Part shown: positions 7,578 to 16,320 of the stretch, in pieces | Layout of the letters: every line of letters starts with the position of its first letter | How positions within the stretch are numbered: position 1 is the first letter of the stretch | Source of the DNA: an uncultured Clostridia bacterium | Lineage (GTDB): Bacteria > Bacillota > Clostridia > TANB77 > CAG-508 | Length of the DNA stretch: 30,367 nt | Direction: 5' to 3' | Assembly (NCBI GenBank): GCA_948919095.1 | Contig: CAQYCU010000014.1 | Coordinates: 1-30,367, forward strand | The notes under the pieces: generated by a model | What the model saw: only the letters and a program-made list of their open reading frames with translations | The model's database searches: none | Told to the model about the DNA's origin: nothing | Made by a program: the position numbers and the translations under genes

Positions 7578-8276
7578 CTACTTAATTCTATATTCTTTTA
7601 GCTTTTCTTTGTCTTCTTGGCTAACTCTATAACTATCTCTGCACTTTGATATTGCTTTATTAATTGTAAATTTATTAAGTTTATGATGTTTCAAGTATTC
7701 AAATGCTTGATCTCTATTCTTTATTACAATTTCACACATAAGCCATGCTACAGCCATATTAACATAGTATTCCTCTTCACTATATAATGTATCTATTATT
7801 TCAAATATTTCTGTTAAATCTGTTAAAGCAGTATAATTAAATAATATCCTAACTCCAATTCTTCTAATAAATGTATTATTATTTTTAATATATTCTTTAG
7901 CTAATTCCAAATATTGCTTTTCTTTTCCCTTGATTTTAAATGTCATTATATCAACTGTTGCCCAGTTATCAATTACTACTTTTGAAATATATTGTTTTTT
8001 TGTTTCAATATCATTTATATTGTTTATTAATAATACATTTATTATTGTATTTTCATAGTATTTATTATTAGTCTTTTCTAAGTAGCTTATATAATTTCCT
8101 TTTATAATTTCTTTTGCAATTTTTCTTAGGTCTGGCGTTGGTATTCCCAAAAGCTCCATATTTGTATTTATTGTTTTTTTAGCAAATTCTATCTTGTCTT
8201 CTCTTTTTATGCTTTTTAAATATTTATTAAATTCTTCAATATCATTATTGTTCCAGTTTTCTTTTATTAAATTCAT
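7578..8276 (-). CDS. DNA alkylation repair protein, AlkD-like HEAT-repeat family
   Basis: This 232 aa all-helical protein belongs to the AlkD-like family, glycosylases that remove bulky or positively charged alkylated bases. The conserved DNWATVD gives Trp105 and Asp109, with the W-x3-D spacing of the AlkD active site. FIRRIGVR supplies the Arg cluster (138-139), and Trp178 lies in a helix matching the third aromatic position. The C-terminal KAISKCRDSYRVS region is typical of Firmicute members. The ATG at 8276 was chosen because AAAAGGAAAAAC precedes it; an upstream in-frame start at 8309 lacks a site. The residue roles come from my memory of AlkD, not from an alignment. Confidence 0.88.
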   Translation of the reverse strand: MNLIKENWNNNDIEEFNKYLKSIKREDKIEFAKKTINTNMELLGIPTPDLRKIAKEIIKGNYISYLEKTNNKYYENTIINVLLINNINDIETKKQYISKVVIDNWATVDIMTFKIKGKEKQYLELAKEYIKNNNTFIRRIGVRILFNYTALTDLTEIFEIIDTLYSEEEYYVNMAVAWLMCEIVIKNRDQAFEYLKHHKLNKFTINKAISKCRDSYRVSQEDKEKLKEYRIK

Positions 8277-8301
8277 TTTTGTTTTTCCTTTTCTATTTAT
8301 T

Positions 8302-8332
8302 AAGAGCAAGGGACTGAAAATCCTCTGCTCTT
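8302..8332 (-). other. Hairpin between two minus-strand genes
   Basis: AAGAGCA (8302-8308) pairs with TGCTCTT (8326-8332), with inner GGA/TCC pairing. It follows the 200 aa unknown gene and precedes the alkylation repair start by 26 bases. There is no T-run on the minus strand, so it may be a weak terminator, an RNA-stabilising 3' end or a leader hairpin. Confidence 0.4.
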
Positions 8333-8397
8333 ATCATACTATAACTTTATCAATCATTTCAATAGTTTTTATTGTCTTTATGTTTTGCTAGCTTTTT

Positions 8398-9000
8398 CTA
8401 ATTAATATACCCAAAATCTTCAAAGTAATTATACATTTCTAAGACAAACTTACAAAGTCCAAAACAGCACTCCTCAACGTCTTCGTCTGTTATATTAAGA
8501 CTTGAATCTAATATAGTTCCATATTTATTTATATCACATTCTTTATTTTCTAATTCTGGGTATTCTTGAAATAGTTTCTTATTTGGATTTCCATGTTTTA
8601 TGGAATTATTAATCATTCTATATTTGTTATATATATCATAATAGGTATTATCCTTCATACTATACTTATATTTTTCACATACACTTTCTATTTTTTCCTC
8701 TAATGATTTTTTATAGTCATTAGATGGATTTAATGATACTTTTAAGAACTGTTCTAAAGTGCTGTACATACCAGTAATTGCAGATAGTCTATTCATATAC
8801 TCAGTGCTTTCTTTTGCAAAATCATACATTGCTTTATATTCCTGATTGTCGCTACTAAATTTATAAAATTGACAAAAGCTTTTTGATATATATTCTGCTG
8901 TTTCTTTTATTACGTTGCTATTATTATATGACTTACATATTAATAATTCAGTTATTAAGAAAAGTTCTAACTTTTCTTTTGTAAAGTCTAATTTTTTCAT
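8398..9000 (-). CDS. Unknown helical protein
   Basis: This 200 aa protein has no recognised function. The ATG at 9000 has GGAGAG seven bases upstream and is preferred over an in-frame start at 9069. It is predicted to be almost entirely alpha-helical and soluble, with several Cys and Tyr residues. The segment YRMINNSIKHGN (about residues 130-141) recalls the R...H signature of HEPN-type helical bundles, but the spacing between Arg and His (seven residues) is longer than the usual four to six, so no RNase activity is claimed. It sits upstream of the alkylation repair gene, with a hairpin between them. Confidence 0.7.
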   Translation of the reverse strand: MKKLDFTKEKLELFLITELLICKSYNNSNVIKETAEYISKSFCQFYKFSSDNQEYKAMYDFAKESTEYMNRLSAITGMYSTLEQFLKVSLNPSNDYKKSLEEKIESVCEKYKYSMKDNTYYDIYNKYRMINNSIKHGNPNKKLFQEYPELENKECDINKYGTILDSSLNITDEDVEECCFGLCKFVLEMYNYFEDFGYIN

Positions 9001-9049
9001 ATTTTCTCTCCAATTATTTTTTACATTATACAATCTATTTTTTCTATAT

Positions 9050-9083
9050 ATTTGAAAAGAAGTAACCATAATTGATTACTTCT
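9050..9083 (-). terminator. Terminator of the dockerin protein gene
   Basis: AGAAGTAA (9058-9065) pairs with TTACTTCT (9076-9083). On the minus strand the stem is followed by TTTTCAAA. It lies about 45 bases beyond the stop of the 1125 aa gene. Confidence 0.7.
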
Positions 9084-9129
9084 CTTATCTATTACTATAT
9101 TTGGATTTTAAAATCGTATTTAGTAATTA

Positions 9130-12100
9130 CTAGTCTCCATATGTTGCAAATCCTGAAAGATCAACTTTTGTATCACCTTTAACTGTTATTGTAACTTCTC
9201 CCTTAGTAATATTAGTAAATGTCATAGTAACATTTTCATTGTTAATTCCAAATGAGTCAATGAATTCTTGCATTAATTTTGTATCTGCTTCACTAAGTTC
9301 TTTACCTGATGAAAGTGTGATTTTTTCATCAACTGCATATTTTTGTAATACAACTGAATCATTATTAGCTACTTTAGTTGTTAATTTGTCTAACATATCT
9401 AATTTAGATTTTCCTAATTTTGCTGTTAATGTATTGTCATCAGCAGGATCCTCTTTTTCTGTTGTTGCAATTGTAACATTAACTTTTGCACCATCAGTAA
9501 ATCCTGTGATATCAACATTAGCATCCTTAACATCAATAGCTAAGTTAAGCTTTGTAACATCTAATGAACCATCATTAGGTGATGTTACTTTAACTTCTCC
9601 AGCTTCTGAGTTAATTTTAACTGTTCCAGAAATTCTTGATGTTTGGTCATTTGAAGCAAAGTGTATTGTAGCTGGTTTAGTTACATCATATCTACCATTG
9701 TTGTTGTTTGTGAATGTTAAGTCTGTATTGATATCTCCTTTTGGAGCGTTAACTGTTAATTCCTTATTATCATCAGCTGTAATTGACATATTAGTATTTG
9801 TTGTTTTAGCTGTTATACCATTTATTGTAGCTGTAGAACCCTTTACTAATGTATATGTATTTTCTCCTGTAACTTCAGCACCATTATTTAAGTAAACTTC
9901 TGTATCTGCATCATTATTAGTTAATGCTAATATTAATCCATTTCCTCCAACAGAAAGTTTTGATAATTTTGCTCCGCTTTCTACTTCTACAGTTCTGTCA
10001 CTAGCAATTCCATTTCCAATAACTTCAACTTCTTTTCCTTCAAATTTAGTTGCTGGTATTGTTACAGTGTCACCACTTGCACTCTTATCTTCTGTTAATG
10101 CAAGAGTTATTTTTGTATCGTTTACTGTTATTTTATCATTTTCAACTAATGTTGAAGCAAATGTTAAAATATCATTAAATTCTGGTGCATAATTGTTGCT
10201 TCCTATTGTAATAGGATTTTCAATATCTCCATTTATAACTACTTTACCATCTACATTTACAAATAATGTGTTTGCAACTGCTTTTGCTTTATCAGCTTCA
10301 ACATCTAAATCACCTTTTACAACTTTTAATCCATTAATTGCTGGTGCTGTTGCATATGTGCTTGGTGCTGTTGCATAGCTTCCTGTAACATATCCAACTA
10401 AGCCTGATTCTCCAGTTACATTTCCAACTGTTGCTATTATTTTAACAACATATCTTTGGTCTTGTGCTAAACCTTCAATTGTTAAATATTTCTTTGTAGC
10501 ATCATCTTTATCTACTGTAACTACAGCATTTTTTGTTTCCTTGTTATTTTCTAATGTATAATCTTGGTTATTTGCATCTTTTAGAACTTTGTTTACTTCT
10601 GCTTTATATGTAGCATCTGTTCCATTAACTGCTATAGGGTTAGCTAAAACATATGTTAATGATTTATCTGTTCTTGAATCTAAAGCTCCAAGTAATGTAG
10701 TTGCATCAATGTAGAAGAATGGTGTTGAAGTTGCTGGTTTTGTATTTTCAACATATTCTAATTGATTTGCATTTTTGTTTACAACGATTGTTGCTCTATA
10801 TATTGTATTTGCTGCTAATCCTGTTATTGTGGCAGTATGTTTTTCAACATCTACTGTAGCAGTAACTGTATTATCTGCTTGATATTCATTGTTAGAATCT
10901 AATTTTTCAAATGTAACAGTATATGGTGTAGTTGCATCTACATTTTCTTTTTTATTTGAATCAGCAAATGTAATTACCTTGTCTCCATCTTTTGTAACAT
11001 TGAATTCTACAGCTGTTACAACATTTAATTCTTTAACTTCTACAACATCAGATACTACTTCTGCTGAATTAGTTGTATCTATTGCATCTCCTGTAACAGT
11101 TATACCAACTTTATATTTTCCAGCTTTAGCCATATTACTTGTAAAGTCAACTTTATTTGCCTTGCTAATAGGTTTTACTGCAACTATTTTTCCGTTTCCA
11201 TCATATAGAACAGCTTCTCCTGTTACTGATTTAGCATTTTCATCTTTATCTAAAATTGTAAATTCTGCTACTGTTACTTCTTTTAATACTGGTGCTTTTA
11301 CTTTAACTACTGCTTCTTCAGTTGTTGCTCCATATTTTGGTATTCCTACATTAGGTATTGTAGCTTTATTACCAAATTCATCTGTTAAAACTAGGCTCAT
11401 AGTTTTGTTTCCATCTGGTAATACATAGTCAAGTGCTTTGTTTGCTAATTTGTTGCTTACATTCTCAAAAGATTTTGTTACTCCATCGATAGTATATTCA
11501 ACCTTAACTATTTTTCCTTCTCCATATCCTTCTAAAGATAATGCTGCTGTTGTAGCACTTTGACGTGTTACATTTATTTTTGCAGCTGCTGGAGTAAGAA
11601 TTTTTACATTTATATTAGTTCTTGCTAATATAACCTTCTTTGTTTTTGTAGCATCTACTAGTTCTAATGTATATGTTCCGTTTTTTGTTCCATCTGTAGC
11701 AATTCCTAAATCTGAACTTAAATCTTTACCTGTTATTTCAGCTTTGTTTGAGTTTGCAGCAAGGCTACCTATTGATACACCTTTTACTACTTCTGCACCA
11801 TTTGCATCATATACATTTAATTCTAATGTTTTTGCTTCATTAGATATTTTAGAATTATCAACATCTACAACAAGTTTTAAATTATCAGCATCTACTGAAT
11901 TATCAAAGTTTTGATTATTAACAACATTGTTTGCACCAACTGTTAGTGTATATCCACCTTCAACTGGTTGAACATTTGTTGGTTTTCTATCTCTTGATGT
12001 TGTAACGTTTCCTACATAGAAACCTTTTGTTCTATAAGCATCATCTGAATCTACTACATTTTGTATTGTATCTTCAACATTTGCTGCTTCTAAGTATACT

Positions 12101-12507
12101 CCACTTAATGTTTTATTTCCTACATAGTGGCTAAGCATATCAAATGCATCATCTGAATCTACTAAACCATCTCCATTTGTATCTCCATAAACTATTACAG
12201 TATATGTTGTACTTCCAGATTTGAATGTATCTCCTGTTCCAACTATTGTATCTTCTGATGCAACAGTATTTCCATTAAAAGCTGTAATGTTAAATTCATT
12301 TTTTAAATCTTTTATTGTTACGTTGTCTCCCACATTTAATATATATGGTACTACATTTTCAACTCCACCTAAAGTTGCATATTTTCCTAAACTTCTTGTT
12401 GATGGGTCAACTTCAGCTGCAGAAACTTTAGATAAACCAGCTAAACCAGTTGTTGCTAATATACCTGCTAATGCTAAAGATGAAACTACTTTTAAATTTT
12501 TATTCAC
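9130..12507 (-). CDS. Large secreted surface protein with an N-terminal dockerin
   Basis: This 1125 aa exported protein starts at a GTG preceded by AGGAGGAATTC. A signal peptide of about 30 residues ends near KVSA/AE. Residues 108-168 form a dockerin-like pair: a canonical calcium loop DTNGDGLVDSDD (109-120) with helix AFDMLSHYVGN, and a second repeat keeping VDSDDAYRTKGFYVGN (152-167) but with a longer, non-canonical loop. The preceding YTVIVYGD segment is the usual lead-in in clostridial wall proteins. Residues 170-770 look like repeated Ig/Fn3-like beta domains. The rest, rich in Asn, Thr, Asp and Val, looks like a beta-helix or stacked strands. There is no Cys, no LPXTG motif and no S-layer homology domain, so the dockerin is the only visible means of attachment. 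The cohesin gene immediately upstream is the obvious partner. Confidence 0.88.
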   Translation of the reverse strand: MNKNLKVVSSLALAGILATTGLAGLSKVSAAEVDPSTRSLGKYATLGGVENVVPYILNVGDNVTIKDLKNEFNITAFNGNTVASEDTIVGTGDTFKSGSTTYTVIVYGDTNGDGLVDSDDAFDMLSHYVGNKTLSGVYLEAANVEDTIQNVVDSDDAYRTKGFYVGNVTTSRDRKPTNVQPVEGGYTLTVGANNVVNNQNFDNSVDADNLKLVVDVDNSKISNEAKTLELNVYDANGAEVVKGVSIGSLAANSNKAEITGKDLSSDLGIATDGTKNGTYTLELVDATKTKKVILARTNINVKILTPAAAKINVTRQSATTAALSLEGYGEGKIVKVEYTIDGVTKSFENVSNKLANKALDYVLPDGNKTMSLVLTDEFGNKATIPNVGIPKYGATTEEAVVKVKAPVLKEVTVAEFTILDKDENAKSVTGEAVLYDGNGKIVAVKPISKANKVDFTSNMAKAGKYKVGITVTGDAIDTTNSAEVVSDVVEVKELNVVTAVEFNVTKDGDKVITFADSNKKENVDATTPYTVTFEKLDSNNEYQADNTVTATVDVEKHTATITGLAANTIYRATIVVNKNANQLEYVENTKPATSTPFFYIDATTLLGALDSRTDKSLTYVLANPIAVNGTDATYKAEVNKVLKDANNQDYTLENNKETKNAVVTVDKDDATKKYLTIEGLAQDQRYVVKIIATVGNVTGESGLVGYVTGSYATAPSTYATAPAINGLKVVKGDLDVEADKAKAVANTLFVNVDGKVVINGDIENPITIGSNNYAPEFNDILTFASTLVENDKITVNDTKITLALTEDKSASGDTVTIPATKFEGKEVEVIGNGIASDRTVEVESGAKLSKLSVGGNGLILALTNNDADTEVYLNNGAEVTGENTYTLVKGSTATINGITAKTTNTNMSITADDNKELTVNAPKGDINTDLTFTNNNNGRYDVTKPATIHFASNDQTSRISGTVKINSEAGEVKVTSPNDGSLDVTKLNLAIDVKDANVDITGFTDGAKVNVTIATTEKEDPADDNTLTAKLGKSKLDMLDKLTTKVANNDSVVLQKYAVDEKITLSSGKELSEADTKLMQEFIDSFGINNENVTMTFTNITKGEVTITVKGDTKVDLSGFATYGD

Positions 12508-12588
12508 TTTGAATTCCTCCTAAAAATATTATTTAATTTAATATATTTTATTATAATATATTTAATTTAATGAACATTATTTTGTGTA

Positions 12589-12625
12589 TATAGACTATTA
12601 CTTATTACTTTTGTAATAGTCTATA
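12589..12625 (-). terminator. Strong hairpin between the cohesin and dockerin genes
   Basis: A perfect 13-bp stem, TATAGACTATTAC (12589-12601) with GTAATAGTCTATA (12613-12625), with an 11-base loop, lies 38 bases after the cohesin-protein stop. There is no clear T-run on the minus strand, so it may terminate partially or protect the upstream mRNA. A 13-base direct repeat TATTTAATTTAAT lies between it and the dockerin gene. Confidence 0.55.
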
Positions 12626-12662
12626 CTTATTATAAATTACATAAAAGTAATATATTTTTAAA

Positions 12663-13310
12663 TTATTTGTTTTTTCTTATTGCTAAAACTGCTCCTGCTA
12701 CTATTACTACTAAAGCTATTCCTGCAACATATGCATATACTGGTGCACCTGTTTGTGGATATTTAACTTTTCCATCATCTGATGGTTTTGTTGTTCCTGT
12801 TGGAGCTGGTGTTTGTGTTCCTGTTGGAGCTGGTGTATCTGTTACGTCTGGAACTTCTGGTGTTGGTGTTGGTTCTGCTGCTTCAACTACTATTGTTGTT
12901 TTAACTGCTGGTAGTGTTTCTGTTGTTCCATTTGCTTTGAATTCAGTAACTTCAAAATTAGCTTCTTTATTTTCTGTTATATCAGCTTTTGCTTTGAATG
13001 TCATTTCAATTTTTCCTGTATTTACTGTTTGTGAAGTACTAGCAGCTGCTAAACTTAACACACCATTTCTATTTCCTACTTCTGGAGCTAAATCTCCTGA
13101 TTTTGTTGTTACATATTCTAATAAATCTGTATTGTATGCTAATTTTAAGTTGTATCTACTTGTATCTGTTGGTACAGATATTGTAACTGTTACATTTTCT
13201 CCTGCTTTTACTTCTGTTGGTACGCTCATTTCTGCTGCGTTAACATTTGTTCCTAATATAGCAACTAACATTGCTACTATTGTCATAATTCCTACTATTG
13301 TTTTTTTCAT
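12663..13310 (-). CDS. Sortase-anchored cohesin-domain protein
   Basis: This 215 aa protein has a signal peptide (about 1-25, NVNAAE), a cohesin-like domain (about 28-143), a Pro/Thr-rich linker (146-178), the sorting motif YPQTG (184-188), a membrane segment (192-210) and the basic tail RKNK. Cohesin hallmarks seen are VKAGENVTVTISV, YNLKLAYNTDLLEY, NGVLSLAAA and KIEMTFKAKA. It should be cleaved at YPQT/G by a sortase and bonded to the wall, leaving the cohesin exposed to bind a dockerin. Tyr replaces Leu in the classic LPXTG. AGGAGG precedes the ATG. The sortase gene lies 59 bases upstream and the dockerin protein gene follows, so the three form one functional set. Confidence 0.87.
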   Translation of the reverse strand: MKKTIVGIMTIVAMLVAILGTNVNAAEMSVPTEVKAGENVTVTISVPTDTSRYNLKLAYNTDLLEYVTTKSGDLAPEVGNRNGVLSLAAASTSQTVNTGKIEMTFKAKADITENKEANFEVTEFKANGTTETLPAVKTTIVVEAAEPTPTPEVPDVTDTPAPTGTQTPAPTGTTKPSDDGKVKYPQTGAPVYAYVAGIALVVIVAGAVLAIRKNK

Positions 13311-13369
13311 TTTAAAATCCTCCTAATTTTTTGATTTTTTCTTTTTTGTTTTTTTGAGGTCCTCGTTTG

Positions 13370-14056
13370 CTATACCTCTCGAGCCTTGAATATGCGTCTA
13401 GTTAATCCTCCTGGATTGCAAGTTACCAAAGTTACTTCTCTCCTACCTTTTGTATTCTGGTTAATACCTCTATCGGTATCATCTGGCATTGACGTGAATA
13501 TATCATAAATCTTGTATGTAACACTTGAACCGTCTGCTTTGTTGATTACATAAAACGTATCTCCAATGCTTAATTCTTTCAAGCGTCCAAACTGTGTACT
13601 TATGTTATGTCCCGTTACTACCATATTCCCTGGCTTGTTTACTTTAGCGCCATAGAAATGTGTTACTGAGAGTTTTAGTGCTTTATTAGTAGTTTGATTT
13701 AATATGGATTTTTTTACACCAATCTTATCAATTACTATTTGCCCTATAACCTGATATCCTCCAATCTGGTCTGGGAAATCGTCTTGCGCTGGGCTTTTAG
13801 CTTCTTCCTCTGGAACATCGTTTTCTTCCAGCATTTCAATTTCTTCATCTTCATCATCGATGATATTAGCTTCATTAACAATGTTCGTTTCGTTTTCGGC
13901 TTTATTTCCCAAGTGCTTATCTTTTATTACAGTAGCATATACTACTACACCTGTAATTAATAAGATTACTACTAATATTAAAGCTATTTTCTTTTTACTA
14001 TTTTTTTTGCCTTCACGTTCTTTGGTATGCTTGCCTTTTGAAAAAGCTGTTCCCAC
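13370..14056 (-). CDS. Sortase, class D-like
   Basis: This transpeptidase cleaves surface proteins at their sorting signal and joins them to the wall. It has a basic N-terminus, a membrane segment (about 24-43), an acidic stalk (50-95) and a sortase domain. The catalytic residues are His150 in VVTGHN, Cys213 in TLVTCNP, and Arg220 or Arg221 in LTRRIF. The class is inferred from the TLVTCNPGG pattern only. The GTG at 14056 is the first usable start after an in-frame stop, but the clear GGGAGG (14075-14080) lies 18 bases upstream, too far for it. That site fits a TTG at 14070 in another frame, so the true start or an indel here is unresolved. Base composition is less AT-rich than neighbouring genes, like the L,D-transpeptidase gene. 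Its likely substrate is the YPQTG cohesin protein encoded next. Confidence 0.9.
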   Translation of the reverse strand: MGTAFSKGKHTKEREGKKNSKKKIALILVVILLITGVVVYATVIKDKHLGNKAENETNIVNEANIIDDEDEEIEMLEENDVPEEEAKSPAQDDFPDQIGGYQVIGQIVIDKIGVKKSILNQTTNKALKLSVTHFYGAKVNKPGNMVVTGHNISTQFGRLKELSIGDTFYVINKADGSSVTYKIYDIFTSMPDDTDRGINQNTKGRREVTLVTCNPGGLTRRIFKAREV

Positions 14057-14105
14057 TTTGGCTTACACAATACACCTCCCTTCTTTTCTTTAGTTGTCTG
14101 CTGAT

Positions 14106-14134
14106 ATTTTATTCTATTGTATTATAAAAGTCAA
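14106..14134 (-). promoter_or_regulatory. Promoter of the sortase-cohesin unit
   Basis: Minus-strand TTGACT (14129-14134), a 17-base spacer and TAAAAT (14106-14111). Transcription would start near 14099, ahead of the GGGAGG ribosome site. Confidence 0.65.
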
Positions 14135-14376
14135 TACTTTTTCTTAATTTTTTTTTAACATTTTTTTCTTTTTTTGGCAATTTTGTAACATTTTTGTAAC
14201 ATTTTATAAAACAGTCGTTTTTTATCGTTGTTTGTTGCCGATTTTTCATTGTTTTTATGTATTTAAAAATATTATATTTATATTACATCTCATTTGGTTA
14301 TCGTATTTTTTCTGAAAAGCTTATATAATATTAATCTTGTTTTAATATGAATACATTTTATTCTATAATTTATAAC

Positions 14377-14408
14377 AAAAATAGTATCAATTATATTGAT
14401 ACTATTTT
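14377..14408 (-). terminator. Terminator of the CpsC1-CpsD1-CpsB unit
   Basis: AAAATAGTATCAA (14378-14390) pairs perfectly with TTGATACTATTTT (14396-14408). On the minus strand the stem runs into TTTTTGTTAT. It lies just after the phosphatase stop at 14417. Confidence 0.8.
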
Positions 14409-14416
14409 CTTAATAT

Positions 14417-15178
14417 TTATTTTAATCCCCAAAATCTTTTTATATTTTCTGGTTCTTCTATTCTTATAAATTCGTTTTTTATAACTTTTCTAGGGTTTTC
14501 CTCTGTTAGTTCTATAATTTTAGTTTTTTCAATTATTTTTGACGTTTTTTTCATTATATCATCCATTTGAGTATATGTTGTTTTTGGGGCATGTGTGTCA
14601 GTTCCTAGAAAATGTATTGCATTTGCTTTTAGTAATTTTACTACAGCTTGCTTTGATTTGTTTCCATATCTACCTACTATGCTTCCATAGTTTGATTGTA
14701 GTAATGCTCCTTTTCTAACCCATTCTACTGCTACATTAGGATTTTCTCTAACTATATCATATCTTTCAGGATGTGCTATTATTGGCTTATATTTTGAAGT
14801 TATTAATTCTTCTATCGTTCTATCTAAATAGAGTACTTCTAAGTGCATTGGTATTTCAAATAATACATATCTGCTATTTGCTAGTGTTGGTATAGTTTGT
14901 TTTTTTATTAGTTCTGTTAGATTTGCATTTATAAATGCTTCTGCTCCATTATGTAATATAACATTTATATTGCTTTCATCTACTTTCTTTTGTAAGCTTT
15001 CTATCATTTCTTGTCTTCTTGCACTATTTACATCATATTCATTTTCAATATAATGTGAAGTTGTAATTATTTCTTCAAATCCTGCTTGTTCTGCTTCCTT
15101 AATCATTTGCATTGTTTGCTCTAAATTTCTTGAGCCATCATCAATGCCTGGCAGAATATGCGTATGCATATCTATCAT
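14417..15178 (-). CDS. cpsB: PHP-family tyrosine-protein phosphatase (CpsB/YwqE type)
   Basis: This 253 aa metal-dependent phosphatase removes phosphate from the capsule tyrosine kinase and so resets chain-length control. Family metal ligands are visible: HTH at residues 5-7, PGIDDGS, TSHY, Glu and His in FEIPMH, AHPERY, and a final GTDTHAP. Length is normal for CpsB/YwqE. AAGGG lies upstream of the ATG. It is the last gene of a three-gene unit behind CpsC1 and CpsD1, the standard order partner for these proteins. Confidence 0.92.
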   Translation of the reverse strand: MIDMHTHILPGIDDGSRNLEQTMQMIKEAEQAGFEEIITTSHYIENEYDVNSARRQEMIESLQKKVDESNINVILHNGAEAFINANLTELIKKQTIPTLANSRYVLFEIPMHLEVLYLDRTIEELITSKYKPIIAHPERYDIVRENPNVAVEWVRKGALLQSNYGSIVGRYGNKSKQAVVKLLKANAIHFLGTDTHAPKTTYTQMDDIMKKTSKIIEKTKIIELTEENPRKVIKNEFIRIEEPENIKRFWGLK

Positions 15179-15206
15179 TTTTTATTTTCCCTTCATAAAT
15201 TCTGTA

Positions 15207-16241
15207 CTAATTATTATCTTTATTTGATTTGAATATATCATACATTTCATCTAGTTTAGTTTGTCCATTTTTTGCATTATATAAGTTACTATAACTGTTT
15301 GGTTCATTGCTTGCATCATATAATTTACTATAATTATTTGTTTCGTTATTTGGATTATTAAAATTGTTATAGTTTTTTAGTTCAATATTCTGATTATTTT
15401 GATTATATGGATTATTATAATTACTGTAATTATTGTTTGCTTTTAAATCTTCTGCTATTGAACGCATTTCGTTCTCATTTTCTTTATTTAATATTCTTTC
15501 TATTTTAAAACTTGGTGTTTCTTCTTTTTCTTCTCTACTATGAGTTTCATGTTGTGAGTAATAATAGTGATTTTCATATTTTTTCTTTGATAATTTTACT
15601 TTATTTAATACTACTCCTACTACACGCCCACCAACATTTTCAATTTGTTTTTTTGCTTCTTTTATGTCTTCAATTTTTGTACTTTTTTGTGATGCTACTA
15701 ATATTGTGTAGTCGACATGTCTTGATAAAATTGCTGAGTCAGTAACTATTAGGCATGGTGCACTATCTATAATAATTATGTCAAATATTTCTTTTAGCTG
15801 TTTTACTAAGTTTGTTGTTTTTTCTGAGTTTAATAATTCTGCTGGGTTTGGTGGAATATTTCCTGCTGGTATTATACATAAATTGTCTATGTCTGTTGTT
15901 TGCAAGCATAGTTTTATGTCAATATTTTTTTCAATTCCGCCACTTGTCATTCCTGATAAATAATTTGATAGACCTGGATACATGTCTACCCCAAATATGT
16001 TGTTTTGACGTGGTCTTCTCATATCAGCATCTATTAATACTACTTTTTTTCCAGTTTGTGCAAATGTGATTGCAGTGTTAGCTGCAATCCATGATTTTCC
16101 TTCTCCCTGCACTGTACTTGTGAATAATACTGATTCTCCATTTTCCTTTTTTCCCATATATTGAATATTAGTTCTTAATATTCTAAATGCTTCTGATACT
16201 GGTGATTTAGGGTCTAATTTTGTTATTAATTCCTTTTTCAC
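15207..16241 (-). CDS. cpsD: Bacterial tyrosine kinase CpsD/CapB, with a Tyr/Asn-rich tail
   Basis: This cytoplasmic BY-kinase is activated by its membrane partner CpsC and phosphorylates its own C-terminal tyrosines to control polysaccharide length and export. It shows Walker A GEGKS (46-50), Walker A' IDADMRRP (70-77) and a Walker B IIIIDSAP. The residue after GKS is Trp, where most relatives have Thr or Ser; the second copy in this window shares it. The tail (about 230-344) has HYYYSQHE and about nine more Tyr in Asn-rich sequence, including a tandem repeat of the form N-x-Y-S-x-L-Y-x-A-x-N. The start is GTG at 16241 with GAGGAAAAACAA upstream. Confidence 0.92.
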   Translation of the reverse strand: MKKELITKLDPKSPVSEAFRILRTNIQYMGKKENGESVLFTSTVQGEGKSWIAANTAITFAQTGKKVVLIDADMRRPRQNNIFGVDMYPGLSNYLSGMTSGGIEKNIDIKLCLQTTDIDNLCIIPAGNIPPNPAELLNSEKTTNLVKQLKEIFDIIIIDSAPCLIVTDSAILSRHVDYTILVASQKSTKIEDIKEAKKQIENVGGRVVGVVLNKVKLSKKKYENHYYYSQHETHSREEKEETPSFKIERILNKENENEMRSIAEDLKANNNYSNYNNPYNQNNQNIELKNYNNFNNPNNETNNYSKLYDASNEPNSYSNLYNAKNGQTKLDEMYDIFKSNKDNN

Positions 16242-16320
16242 TTGTTTTTCCTCACATAATATATTTATAAATATATTCTTTCTTTTCTATATTTTATTAT
16301 GTTAATTTGCTAGCTTGAAC

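Larger units (their letters stand above)
14057..14416. other. Intergenic stretch with promoter and terminator
   Basis: These 360 bases separate the capsule phosphatase from the sortase. They hold the sortase ribosome site and promoter, a T-rich tract with repeated TTTTTGTAACA (about 14157-14202), and the capsule-unit terminator at 14377-14408. No further gene or RNA is visible. A similar TTTTTGTAACATTTTTGTTA tract lies at 18063-18088. Confidence 0.6.

Noticed and set aside
8302..8332. preQ1-type riboswitch ahead of the alkylation repair gene
   Set aside because: Only one hairpin is present and the A-rich pseudoknot tail and core bases of that class are missing.
8398..9000. HEPN ribonuclease toxin
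   Set aside because: The R...H spacing is too long and no antitoxin-like partner gene is next to it.
10193..11428. Plus-strand ORFs opposite the 1125 aa protein
   Set aside because: They are antisense shadows of a long, clearly coding minus-strand gene and have no ribosome sites.
14157..14202. Repeated TTTTTGTAACA as an operator or CRISPR-like repeat
   Set aside because: It is low-complexity T-rich sequence with irregular spacing; a similar tract at 18063-18088 is also unstructured.
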